Of a stretch of 30,203 nucleotides of DNA, positions 8,833 through 16,727 are shown piece by piece (position 1 is the stretch's first letter; the number at the start of each line of letters is the position of its first letter). This stretch comes from Pseudoneurospora amorphoporcata (Eukaryota > Ascomycota > Sordariomycetes > Sordariales > Sordariaceae), in contig MU859348.1 in NCBI GenBank assembly GCA_033297205.1, positions 1 through 30,203 of the forward strand. Direction: 5' to 3'. The translations under genes and the position numbers were made by a program. The notes beneath the pieces were generated by a model that searched no databases, was not told the origin of the DNA, and saw nothing but the letters and a program-made list of their open reading frames with translations.

Positions 8833-11022
8833 CTAGGCCCGTTCTCTCCGTGCTGCCCTCATATCTTGCGCAAACAACCTCAGGTCGTGCATGGGGTCAC
8901 GACCGTTACCGTTGCCATTACCGTTTGCGACATGATCCGCAATACCGGCAACACCCGCAAACATCCCTCGGTCTACTCCTTGCATCCAAGGAGGGAGAAA
9001 CATGTCGGGGTGAAGGCGGCCAGGGTTACGCCCTATTTGCTCCTGGCCTGGTTCGTTGGCTTCGGCCCCAGGATGGTGTCGGGCAGCTCTGCCGCGGACG
9101 ACTCTGAGGCGGTTTCTGAGAAACTGCGGCGGGAATAAGCCGTGGTTGGCGGCTTCGAAAAAATTCCGGGGGTCAGCGTTCGCATTCTGAGGGTCTATCA
9201 GGTCGACAAAGGGATCCCTCTCCGTACACTCGGGTTTGTGACGGCAATAGAGAAACCCGTGCTCGTTTCGTTGGAAGGGTGCGAGGCATATGTAGCACCA
9301 TTCGTGAGAACAGATACCTGTTGGGAAATAAGTCAGTGACTGGTCATGAAAAAAAATAAGGAGGTGAGTAAGATCGTCGAACTTACAGGTAATGTGGTTG
9401 CAACCAGAAAACTTGTGAACGGCCTTGTTGCATGATGGGCACTTTTTGCTCGACTTGGTGATCTCTGCCTCGGATGCCCTCTCGTCCTCCTTCTTTTGGA
9501 CGTTACGCTTGTCATACTCCTCGCAGGTTTCACCAGAGTGCCAGGGTACGTCGTGCTTAATGCAATGTGATGTCTTACAGGCCTTGCACTTGAAGCGCAC
9601 GCATCTGACATCGTCTATCTGACCGGAGCTACACTTGGCCGATTTACACCATCGAAAGTTGGGAATGTCACCGAGGGCTGCGCGAGTAGCGAGCTCATCA
9701 TACCGTTTGAATACGCTTTTCGATGCGTTTCTCTTGACATCCGCGAACTGGAGAGATTTGGGACACTCCGGACACTTAATCCGATCCCACATCTTGGTCT
9801 TCAGCTCCGAGGCGATCCACTGACCCAAGCAAGCGTTGCAAATAGTTGGCTTGTGATCGCATCCAGATGTAATCTTGTAGGCCATGACGCTCAGATTTTT
9901 GCTGTCAAGGCAGACGCTGCAGGTTTCATCGGGTAGAAGCCAAGCTTCCTCGGTCGAGAAGATTTTAGCTGCCTGGCCCGGAAGTTCGACCTCGTACGTC
10001 TTCCCCCAACAAACGCGTGTAGTCTTACTGACACGCGTATCGTTGAGCGTCAAGATGAGCTCTGACCAGTGCGCGTTGAAACCAGTCTTTCCCCGTGAGC
10101 GGACGTTCCGAAACAGACGAGTATCAAGGTGATGCTGCCAGCGCCGAACACTCATGCCGTCAAAGAAGTAATGCGACTCGGGGTGATAGACATAACGCCT
10201 TCCGAGGCCGTTGATCACAGCATATGCGTTCGTCCGCGCAATGTGATAGCTAATCCAACAACAAAGCCAGTGTCGCTTGACTTCAGAGACCACCCAGCTG
10301 TCTCCCTGCAACTGACCAGGTCGTGTTCCGCCTCGAGCCACTAGCAACACTCTGTCCGGATCGGAGATGGACATAAAAGTCGCAATTTTGCGTCTCAAAT
10401 CGCCTACCGTGGCGCCTGTATCGATTGCCTGAACGAGTTGAGTCGCAAGCTCGGGGGGGATTGGCTGGTTGTTCGTATCCTTGTACTGACTGAACTTCCA
10501 CTGGTCAACCTCGGCAGAAGACGGGGACATGCGGTACCATATCTTGAAAGACGAGGGAAGGAGCACATCCTCGGGATTGAGTACTTTGCCGTCCGCATGA
10601 AAAGCGAAGTGAGCAGCAGTGGCGATGGGATGGCCTTTGTCTTGATAACGGCGCCGGATGAGCTGTTCGAGCTTAGCAACAGTAGAACCGGGCCGAAGAC
10701 TGAACTTCAAGTTCGGTTGTCGATCATCCAAAGGCTTCAGCTCGACGTCCACAGTCGACGCTGGGGTCGGTGCCCGTCCGCGACGTTGGTGTGAGTGCCG
10801 ATCAAGATCTGACAGTATACGATCCTTCTCGGCCTCGATCTGACGGCGCTTGCGGGGAGAAAGGCGCAAGCCAAATAGAGGCAGGAATAGGCCGGTATGG
10901 CGAGACTCTCTGCTGGCATTGCCGCCTCCTCCGTTGGTATTCGACGTATTACTATTATTGTTATTGTGGTTGGTGCTTTCGGGGGTTCTCGAGCCCCGCT
11001 TTGAGTCCTTGCTAGGCGCCAT
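8833..11022 (-). CDS. RBR (RING-IBR-RING) E3 ubiquitin ligase with ubiquitin-like N-terminal segments
   Basis: RBR ligases take ubiquitin from an E2 onto a RING2 cysteine, then pass it to a substrate. The ATG ending at 11022 (MAPSKDSKRG) is preferred, since the frame further upstream starts only with TTG. Counting from it, residues 15-40 are Asn/Gly-rich. About 102-166 and 190-230 look ubiquitin-like (LKFSLRPGSTVAKLEQLIRR; TGATVGDLRRKIATF). RING1 starts at CSVC (368-371) and ends at CPEC (417-420); the IBR is about 440-500; RING2 starts at CPSC (528-531). The likely catalytic Cys is in SGCNHITC (C541). One 69-bp intron (9318-9386, GTAAGT to CAACAG) is removed to join HITC to ICSHEWCYIC, which restores the RING2 zinc ligands. 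The C-terminus ends with a GNGNGNG run and a basic tail. Substrates cannot be inferred. Confidence 0.85.
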   Translation of the reverse strand: MAPSKDSKRGSRTPESTNHNNNNSNTSNTNGGGGNASRESRHTGLFLPLFGLRLSPRKRRQIEAEKDRILSDLDRHSHQRRGRAPTPASTVDVELKPLDDRQPNLKFSLRPGSTVAKLEQLIRRRYQDKGHPIATAAHFAFHADGKVLNPEDVLLPSSFKIWYRMSPSSAEVDQWKFSQYKDTNNQPIPPELATQLVQAIDTGATVGDLRRKIATFMSISDPDRVLLVARGGTRPGQLQGDSWVVSEVKRHWLCCWISYHIARTNAYAVINGLGRRYVYHPESHYFFDGMSVRRWQHHLDTRLFRNVRSRGKTGFNAHWSELILTLNDTRVSKTTRVCWGKTYEVELPGQAAKIFSTEEAWLLPDETCSVCLDSKNLSVMAYKITSGCDHKPTICNACLGQWIASELKTKMWDRIKCPECPKSLQFADVKRNASKSVFKRYDELATRAALGDIPNFRWCKSAKCSSGQIDDVRCVRFKCKACKTSHCIKHDVPWHSGETCEEYDKRNVQKKEDERASEAEITKSSKKCPSCNKAVHKFSGCNHITCKFDDLTHLLIFFHDQSLTYFPTGICSHEWCYICLAPFQRNEHGFLYCRHKPECTERDPFVDLIDPQNANADPRNFFEAANHGLFPPQFLRNRLRVVRGRAARHHPGAEANEPGQEQIGRNPGRLHPDMFLPPWMQGVDRGMFAGVAGIADHVANGNGNGNGRDPMHDLRLFAQDMRAARRERA

Positions 11023-12710
11023 AACGAAGCACAACTCCTTGCGACGACTGGAAGCAGCTTCTTTCCATCACAACTGTCGTGTCATTTTGAAGCCGTTGTG
11101 TCGTTGAGATGCGTGACGTTCTTGAAAGGTGAGGCTATAGTGAGGAATGTAAGCGGCAGCGTGTCTTTGTCAGCCGGAAAAGTATGGTTTCACCAAGAGG
11201 ATTTGTTCGTCAAGAAAGATGAGTGAGTGACCCTGCGCGTCGCAAGGCAAACCCGATGACTGTCTGGGGCGATGAGTGAATTGGAAGTGAAGGCAAAAGT
11301 TCAGACGAGGGGTCAGAGGGGCGTATGGCACGCATTTTGGAACTCGATCCAACCTGGCACCGTGGACTCGGGATAAAAGACGGCGAAGGTTTGGAAGTAG
11401 AAGTCGGAGGAACGTCAATGGCCGATAGATGCCCGGCACCGCTTGCCTGCCAGCCTGGGTTTTTGAAGGTACTGTACGACTAAAGCAGGGCAGACAGGCA
11501 CCCCCTTCTCCAAGTGGCCCAAATGATTCAAAAGGCAGATGCAAAGTGTGCGACTGATTTCTCATGAGTGGTTGCCACCAAGGCAGGAGCGACTGGCGAC
11601 TGCACCTTCAGCAACTGCCATATGATCGGCTGGCCAATGAGCATTGCAGGATGCAGATTCCCCTTCTATCAGTGGCATCACCACAGCCAATCGGTCCACG
11701 TCAAACGGCCCTGACCTCAGTAAACGAGAAAACTGGTCGGCCTGATTATCGCGTCGATGCATTCACTCACCATTTCCATATCAACGGGACTCGACAATCA
11801 CTAGTGTACTACCGACCCGACCTGGCGTCTCGAATCATCTTGGGCATCCATCCACACTCTGGCTTTGAAAACAGACGGCCTAGCCAGGTACTCACTCGAG
11901 ATTGGACTACACTATGCATACCAGGCAGGACCCAAAGCGAGGGTTGGGTATCTTTTGGTTGTCTGACCTCAAGATATTTGAATGCTGCTGGGGTTGAATC
12001 AACCTGAAGTTGCTCCCCGCATTGCATGGCACCTGTCATGATAATTGAACATCAAGAAAAGCCATCCGGCATCCACCCACGTTCGAGAAAAATTCTTATG
12101 GCACGGCCGGGATGATGGACATTTCAAGTGTTGATGGCCATTGGTCGCCCTGGCTCCCGAGAGTAGGTTACGTACGATGCCTATCAGTTTCGGGATCGGG
12201 ACGTCAAACTCAGGAACAGGAACCCGAATAGCTACGGTTCACATCGCTATTTGCACTGCGCGGTTACCTGCGCAAACCCTCGCTCGATTATGAACTGCGA
12301 CACAATTCGGGAACTCTGTAGATGTTTGCCTTGCCGTTGGGGCTAGGGACCCTCGCCATGTCAAGAAACACTATGGCTGATGATAACTGATCACCACCAG
12401 GATTATCATCCATTCACCCCATTCAATTATACGTGGAGCAGACACTCAATGATCACCAAGCATATCAGTCAGTGTGACTAACCACGTTTATGTCAGCCTT
12501 TGTTCAGTCCCCTCGGTCTAGGTGCAGACTTTTTGTTGGTTATCGATCACTTCACAAGCAACATCCCCAGGGGCATCTTAGTAATATCCAGGTGTTATCA
12601 GTGACCGTGCCTATACACCGCTAACTTCGTATGCTCATATGTAACCTTTCCAACCTTCTATATAAATATATCTGTCTCGCACTATGGGGGGAAAAAACTC
12701 AAAAGAAACC
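11023..12710. other. No gene seen; region between the RBR gene and the F-box tail
   Basis: The first few hundred bases upstream of 11022 are presumably promoter and 5' UTR of the RBR gene. Open frames (for example 11170-11565 minus and 11564-12007 plus) have no recognisable domain and cover one another on opposite strands. A TATAAATATA lies at 12661-12670, but no coding region follows it on the plus strand. Confidence 0.5.
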
Positions 12711-12754
12711 CGTCGTCGTCGTCGTCGTCGTTGTTGTTGTTGTTGTTGTTGTCG
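12711..12754. repeat. Trinucleotide microsatellite (CGT)n then (TGT)n
   Basis: Seven or so CGT/GTC units pass directly into about seven TGT units and end in GTCGCC. The purity and phase suggest slippage, with the second half derived from the first by C-to-T change. In frame it gives only poly-Val or poly-Arg/Cys, so it is not taken as coding. Confidence 0.9.
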
Positions 12755-12782
12755 CCTTTGTTGTACATATTCTTACGCCAGA

Positions 12783-12820
12783 CCTCTCTTCCCCCCTCTC
12801 TCTTTCTCTTTCTCTTTCTT
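12783..12820 (+). repeat. Pyrimidine (CT) tract
   Basis: A run of C and T built on TCTCT and TTTCTC units follows the microsatellite. CT tracts are common just upstream of fungal transcription starts, but no plus-strand gene follows here. It more probably lies in the 3' flank of the F-box gene. Confidence 0.6.
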
Positions 12821-12883
12821 GGGTGGTCCGGGTAGGGGTTGGAAGGGGGTGTCACGCTTCCGTTTCGTTCGTTGTCCGTCCGT

Positions 12884-13160
12884 TCATGGTGATTCCTCCT
12901 TCTCCTCCTCCGACGTTACATAATTCCCATCGCCCAGCATTGCGTTGAATGACTTCTTTGCATGCTGAATTGCTGCCGCTTCTTGCTCCGCGAATTCGAA
13001 CACTTGCTGCATTGCTGTAAGTCCCCCGCGCCCCCGGTACTGCATTACCTTGCTCTCCTTCCTCCTCCGACGAACTTTCCTCCTCCGATGATGTAACATT
13101 ATTCCCATCATCCAGTACTGTGACTGAGCCGCCTGGAACGTCGGTGTTTGGGGCCAATAA
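12884..13160 (-). repeat. Duplicated copy of the F-box gene's 3' end, past its stop
   Basis: The block CCTTGCTCTCCTTCCTC occurs at 13285 in the F-box gene and at 13048 here, exactly 237 bp (79 codons) apart. The minus strand continues in the F-box frame past the TAG: LLAPNTDVPGGSVTVLDDGN and EEGEQGNAVPGARG, matching EEGEQGNAVPPGAEG upstream. A net +2 bp change near 13030 then shifts the frame, and the matching frame resumes as LTAMQQVFEFAEQEAAAIQH against QQALVVAEQAAALAHQEAL. A third partial unit (GDGNYVTSEEEKEES) echoes DDGNNVTSSEEE. It may be 3' UTR derived from coding repeats, or a tail lost by mutation. Confidence 0.65.
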
Positions 13161-15035
13161 CTAATTTTCATGATCGATTGCCAACTCTTCTTGCAGTGCC
13201 AACGCTTCTTGATGTGCCAACGCCGCCGCTTGCTCCGCTACTACCAACGCTTGCTGCCCCTCCGCCCCCGGCGGTACTGCATTTCCTTGCTCTCCTTCCT
13301 CTCCGTATAACTCGGCCAAGTTATCATAGAAGGGGTCAGCAAAAAAAGGGTAACCGGCCAGGCTCATCCCATTGCGGGTGTGTGGGAAGAGAACTTGACG
13401 CTCGTATAACGGACTGATCCATTCATGATGCCGATTTCCTCGACGACCAAAATCTTCCGTGTTCGCATCCACCAGTATCAGCTTTCCGCCGGGCCTCAAC
13501 GCCCCTCTAAATTGCGCGAACCAGTTGACCTCCCACCATTCCATGGGTGCCTCGTCTTCCTCCACGAGATCTTCCGCGGTCAGCTCTTTCTCCCCAGGCC
13601 AATACTCCTCTCCGGTTCTCAGGCCGGCGATGACGAGCAACCGTAGGTTCTTCCCTCGGAGCCTTGCAGCCAGCTTTATTACTTCCTGCATCTGCCAGTA
13701 ACTGTCGCCGATCACATCCTTGAGCACTTTTCTCAAGTCGAGGTAGAGTGTCTCGAGATTTGTCAGGGCCTGGTAGTCAACGTACAATGGCACCATGTTC
13801 TCGAAAGCCAAACGGTGTCGGAGCCCGTGCGCAGTCTTCAAGGCCATGCCGGTCGGCGGGTTCGTGTAGGGCATAATCCCGAAACGAGAATCGTCAACAC
13901 ATTGCACCGGGTCGCAACGGGTATTAGAGTTGATCATGAGATGGCGGATATCTCTGTACAGAAACCACCGTTCCTGGCCAGGGGATTCCGGAGAAAGATT
14001 CTTCTTTACCGAGTCAAAGGGTCCGGCTTTGATGGCAGCGGAAATGGGCGAGGATGGCCCGTCATTGCTGTACGCCCTCAAATAACACCAGTCATCATAG
14101 TCATTCGTAAACCCTTCGACGAAGGGCAAGAGTCCAGCCATTTCATCTCCCCAACTAATCAGCCCCTCGAGCCCGTTACACAACCGATTGAATAATCCTC
14201 TTTGCGTGAACCTTCCGAGCCACGCCACCGGCCTTTGTTTAAGGACGACCAACCTGTCCTGCCTGATCGCTCTCTCCCTCTTCACCTCCCTCCCCAAAAA
14301 CTTTCCCATGCTCGTATGCCTTATGTTGTTCAAGTAGGCATGGATTCCCTTCGTCTTTACCACCCTAATCATTTCGTCCCATGGCTCAGGCGGGTCTCTT
14401 TCCCCGTCTCTTCCATTTCCACGATAGCCCATCCTATCCCTAAGCCTCCCAGCCCAAGGCCCTCCCTCCACCCCCCTCTCCAGCTTCCCCTCCCATTCCC
14501 AATCCCATGCCGCAATTCCTTCCTGTATCACCTCCTTTTCGAACGGAACGCATCCGCACTCATCACAGTCTTTGTTGTCAAATCCATGTGTACCGTCTTG
14601 AAAGTGAGAACATAGCACTTTTCTCTTCGAGTGTCCCGCAAAATAACTCTCCACCTCCCCCAAAGACTCTTCTTCTCCCTGCCCCGCCTGCACTCCTAGT
14701 GCTTGTGGGCTCGGTGTGTACACGTCCACTCTTAGCTTTCTCAGGATTTCGTCGAGTTGGGGCTTAGTTCGACTTCGACTGCAGATATCCCAATCTTTGC
14801 AGAAAAGAGCGAGAGCGCAGCGATTCGGGAAGGGTATGACCAGGGACTCAACGATAATCTGCGTTTGGATCTCAACCGGAAGTCCAGCGAGTGACCTGTT
14901 CGCTGGGGCAGGAAGAGGAGGAGGAGGGGAAGGAGGAGGAGGAGGGCCGGCACCGGGAGCTGCTGGTGCTAATCGTAGTCTCCGGGCGGCCGGTTGGCCG
15001 GAGGCCGCTCCGTTGGCGCTTCTTTTAGGCGGCAT
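13161..15035 (-). CDS. F-box protein, fungal lineage-specific
   Basis: A 624-residue uninterrupted ATG-started frame. Residues 1-46 are basic then poly-Pro. An F-box-like segment follows at about 47-85 (RSLAGLPVEIQTQIIVESLV with the usual LPxEIxxxI pattern), which would bind Skp1 in an SCF ubiquitin ligase. The long remainder has no domain I can name. It holds a Cys/His cluster (CSHFQDGTHGFDNKDCDECG) that could bind metal, a charged Trp-rich stretch, and late in the chain GALRPGGKLILVDANTEDFG, whose LRPGG resembles a methyltransferase motif but stands alone. The C-terminus is an Ala/Gln/Glu helix (QQALVVAEQAAALAHQEALA). Typical of fungi, where F-box proteins with unique C-terminal parts are abundant. 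The target is unknown. Confidence 0.75.
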   Translation of the reverse strand: MPPKRSANGAASGQPAARRLRLAPAAPGAGPPPPPSPPPPLPAPANRSLAGLPVEIQTQIIVESLVIPFPNRCALALFCKDWDICSRSRTKPQLDEILRKLRVDVYTPSPQALGVQAGQGEEESLGEVESYFAGHSKRKVLCSHFQDGTHGFDNKDCDECGCVPFEKEVIQEGIAAWDWEWEGKLERGVEGGPWAGRLRDRMGYRGNGRDGERDPPEPWDEMIRVVKTKGIHAYLNNIRHTSMGKFLGREVKRERAIRQDRLVVLKQRPVAWLGRFTQRGLFNRLCNGLEGLISWGDEMAGLLPFVEGFTNDYDDWCYLRAYSNDGPSSPISAAIKAGPFDSVKKNLSPESPGQERWFLYRDIRHLMINSNTRCDPVQCVDDSRFGIMPYTNPPTGMALKTAHGLRHRLAFENMVPLYVDYQALTNLETLYLDLRKVLKDVIGDSYWQMQEVIKLAARLRGKNLRLLVIAGLRTGEEYWPGEKELTAEDLVEEDEAPMEWWEVNWFAQFRGALRPGGKLILVDANTEDFGRRGNRHHEWISPLYERQVLFPHTRNGMSLAGYPFFADPFYDNLAELYGEEGEQGNAVPPGAEGQQALVVAEQAAALAHQEALALQEELAIDHEN

Positions 15036-15183
15036 CTTAGTTCTGAGTATATATTTGCCGTTAAGGTGCTTTTCAATATATGTGATTGTTGAAAGATTGA
15101 AACAAGAAAGATAACACTATACCGGTCATGAACAGACATGGTGTGTTGACAATCGGCTTGTTTAAATGCAATCGGCATCTCTT

Positions 15184-15433
15184 CTAAGTAAGCTGCTGCT
15201 CAAAGACTTCTGTCAGCAACTCCCAAGGCAGACAAGGGGCTATATCAACAATGAGTTACCGACAAAGCGGGCCAGAAAATAGCAATTCTATTTTCACAAT
15301 CGCATTGTTCCACAGTAATCCCAATCTCTGCTAAGCATGGCCCTGTCCAAAGAGTTCCATCAGCAAAATCTCAAAGCAGACAAAAGGCTGTACAGACAAC
15401 CAGTTGATGACAAAGCGAGGCAAAGAAAACAGA
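15184..15433. repeat. Diverged direct repeat of about 100 bp, copies 147 bp apart
   Basis: Copy A (15184-15283) and copy B (15331-15433) share CTAAG, CAAAGA.TTC, TCAGCAA, AGCAGACAA, GACAAAGCG and a final GAAAA.AG in the same order, with a constant 147-148 bp offset. Many differences are transitions. The repeat lies upstream of the F-box gene start. No coding sense is evident in either copy. Confidence 0.65.
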
Positions 15434-15944
15434 CTTGCCTATTTATACCACATCTCCTCGGCTTTCAAGACACGAAACTCACAATGGGGTTCAAACAAAA
15501 GGGTAGAGGGGCACAACTATGAATTAAGATAAGGGTATTTGACTGTCTCTCTTCCTCAAACCAAACGGGCACCAAACCACGCGCTTACAAGACCCCTCAT
15601 GTACTTGACTGCCACCAAAACTATGCGTTAAATTGCCCATTTCTGCTCTGCCAACCACGCCTGACCTCTCATCAAGCGGTATGTGATGCGTACGTATTAA
15701 TGCTTCCCTTCAACTTGTTGCCTTGTGTCCAAGGTGAATGCTGCCGCCGCGATGTATGCCTGATCATCTGGTCGGTCCCCGACCGAACCAAATAAGCCTT
15801 CCTAGAGGATCCTTTTGGGTGGGATGTAATACAAAGAACTGAAGATAACCGCCAACACCGTCGCATCCAAAGCAAACCTAAAAGTAAACTTTTGGAAAGC
15901 AACTAGGCGCCCAACGTCCGTCATTCCTTCATAAGCTGCACCGC

Positions 15945-16727
15945 TTAGAGAAGGGCAGCGGCGAAGACACCGGCAGCGACAGCAGCAACACCGTTGCCGA
16001 GGAAGGCAGCAGCGTTGGTGGGAGCAGCAAAGCTGCTGCTAGCAGAGGTCGAGGAAGGGGCGGCAGCGGAAGTCTCGGCGGCAGCTTCCTTGGTCTCGGT
16101 GGGCTTGGCAGCAGAAGTGGTAGCGGCGGCGGACGAGGTGGTCTTGATCTCGGCCTTTGTGGGGTCCAAGGTACCGCACTGGTCGAAGATGTCCTTCTTG
16201 CACTTGTCTTGGCCCATGGCATCGTCCTTGTGGGCGTTGATGCAGGCAGAGTAGGCTTCCTGGCACATGAACTGTAGCACGCCGCGTTAGAAACCTTGCT
16301 TTCAAGAACAATAATTGGGGGACACCTACAGTAGGGACAGTCTGAGTGTAGTTCTCGAGATCGGGGGTATCGCCAGATTGGCAAGTGCATTCGTACTTCA
16401 GCGTATCCTGTGAAGAGGGCACCTGCGGTCAGTAATGCTTCTTTAAGCGGTATTCCAGGTAGTGAAAACGTACGGCCTGGCAGTCGTTGGTCTTGACATT
16501 CTTGTTGCAAAGAATCTTGCATGTGTTGTACTGGGCAACACACCACTGGTCTGATGACAGGACGGCGTTAGTATCTCAGGGTGACACGACTTGTGGGAAC
16601 TGTGCTACATACTCCTCGTGTTCACGTCAACAGACTCGACGGGGACGGTGAGGTTGCTGTTGGACGACTGGGCGGCGACAGCAGCGGTGAGCGCGGAGAG
16701 CGCGACGAAGATGATGTTCTGACGCAT
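15945..16727 (-). CDS. Secreted Cys-rich GPI-anchored protein (DUF7707-like)
   Basis: Four exons give 198 residues: 16613-16727, 16474-16550, 16330-16407 and 15945-16271. The three introns have GTATGT, GTACGT and GTAGGT donors. Splicing restores NTRNQWCVAQYNTCKILCNK, then DTLKYECTCQSGDTPDLENY and FMCQEAYSACINAHKD. Residues 1-19 form a signal peptide (MRQNIIFVALSALTAAVAA, cut before QSS). Ten cysteines in WC-TC-LC-DC-EC-TC-MC-AC-KC-QC order fill about 40-120; two N-glycosylation sequons (NLT, NYT) are present. A Ser/Thr/Ala-rich stalk leads to a small-residue then hydrophobic C-terminus (NGVAAVAAGVFAAALL), as expected for GPI attachment. It should sit on the outer plasma membrane or in the cell wall. 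The family name is from memory; gene model and topology are clear. Confidence 0.85.

Noticed and set aside
8506..9138. 210-codon plus-strand frame across the RBR and acidic genes
   Set aside because: It is antisense to two better-supported frames and has no recognisable motif.
12631..12948. Open frame with a long poly-Val run
   Set aside because: It arises from translating the trinucleotide microsatellite; the rest is the CT tract and antisense of the F-box repeat.
13161..13163. Stop readthrough of the F-box or RBR gene to expose a peroxisomal signal
   Set aside because: The extensions end in NETEA and DDPRA, not in SKL-like tripeptides, and the stops are not followed by CTA.
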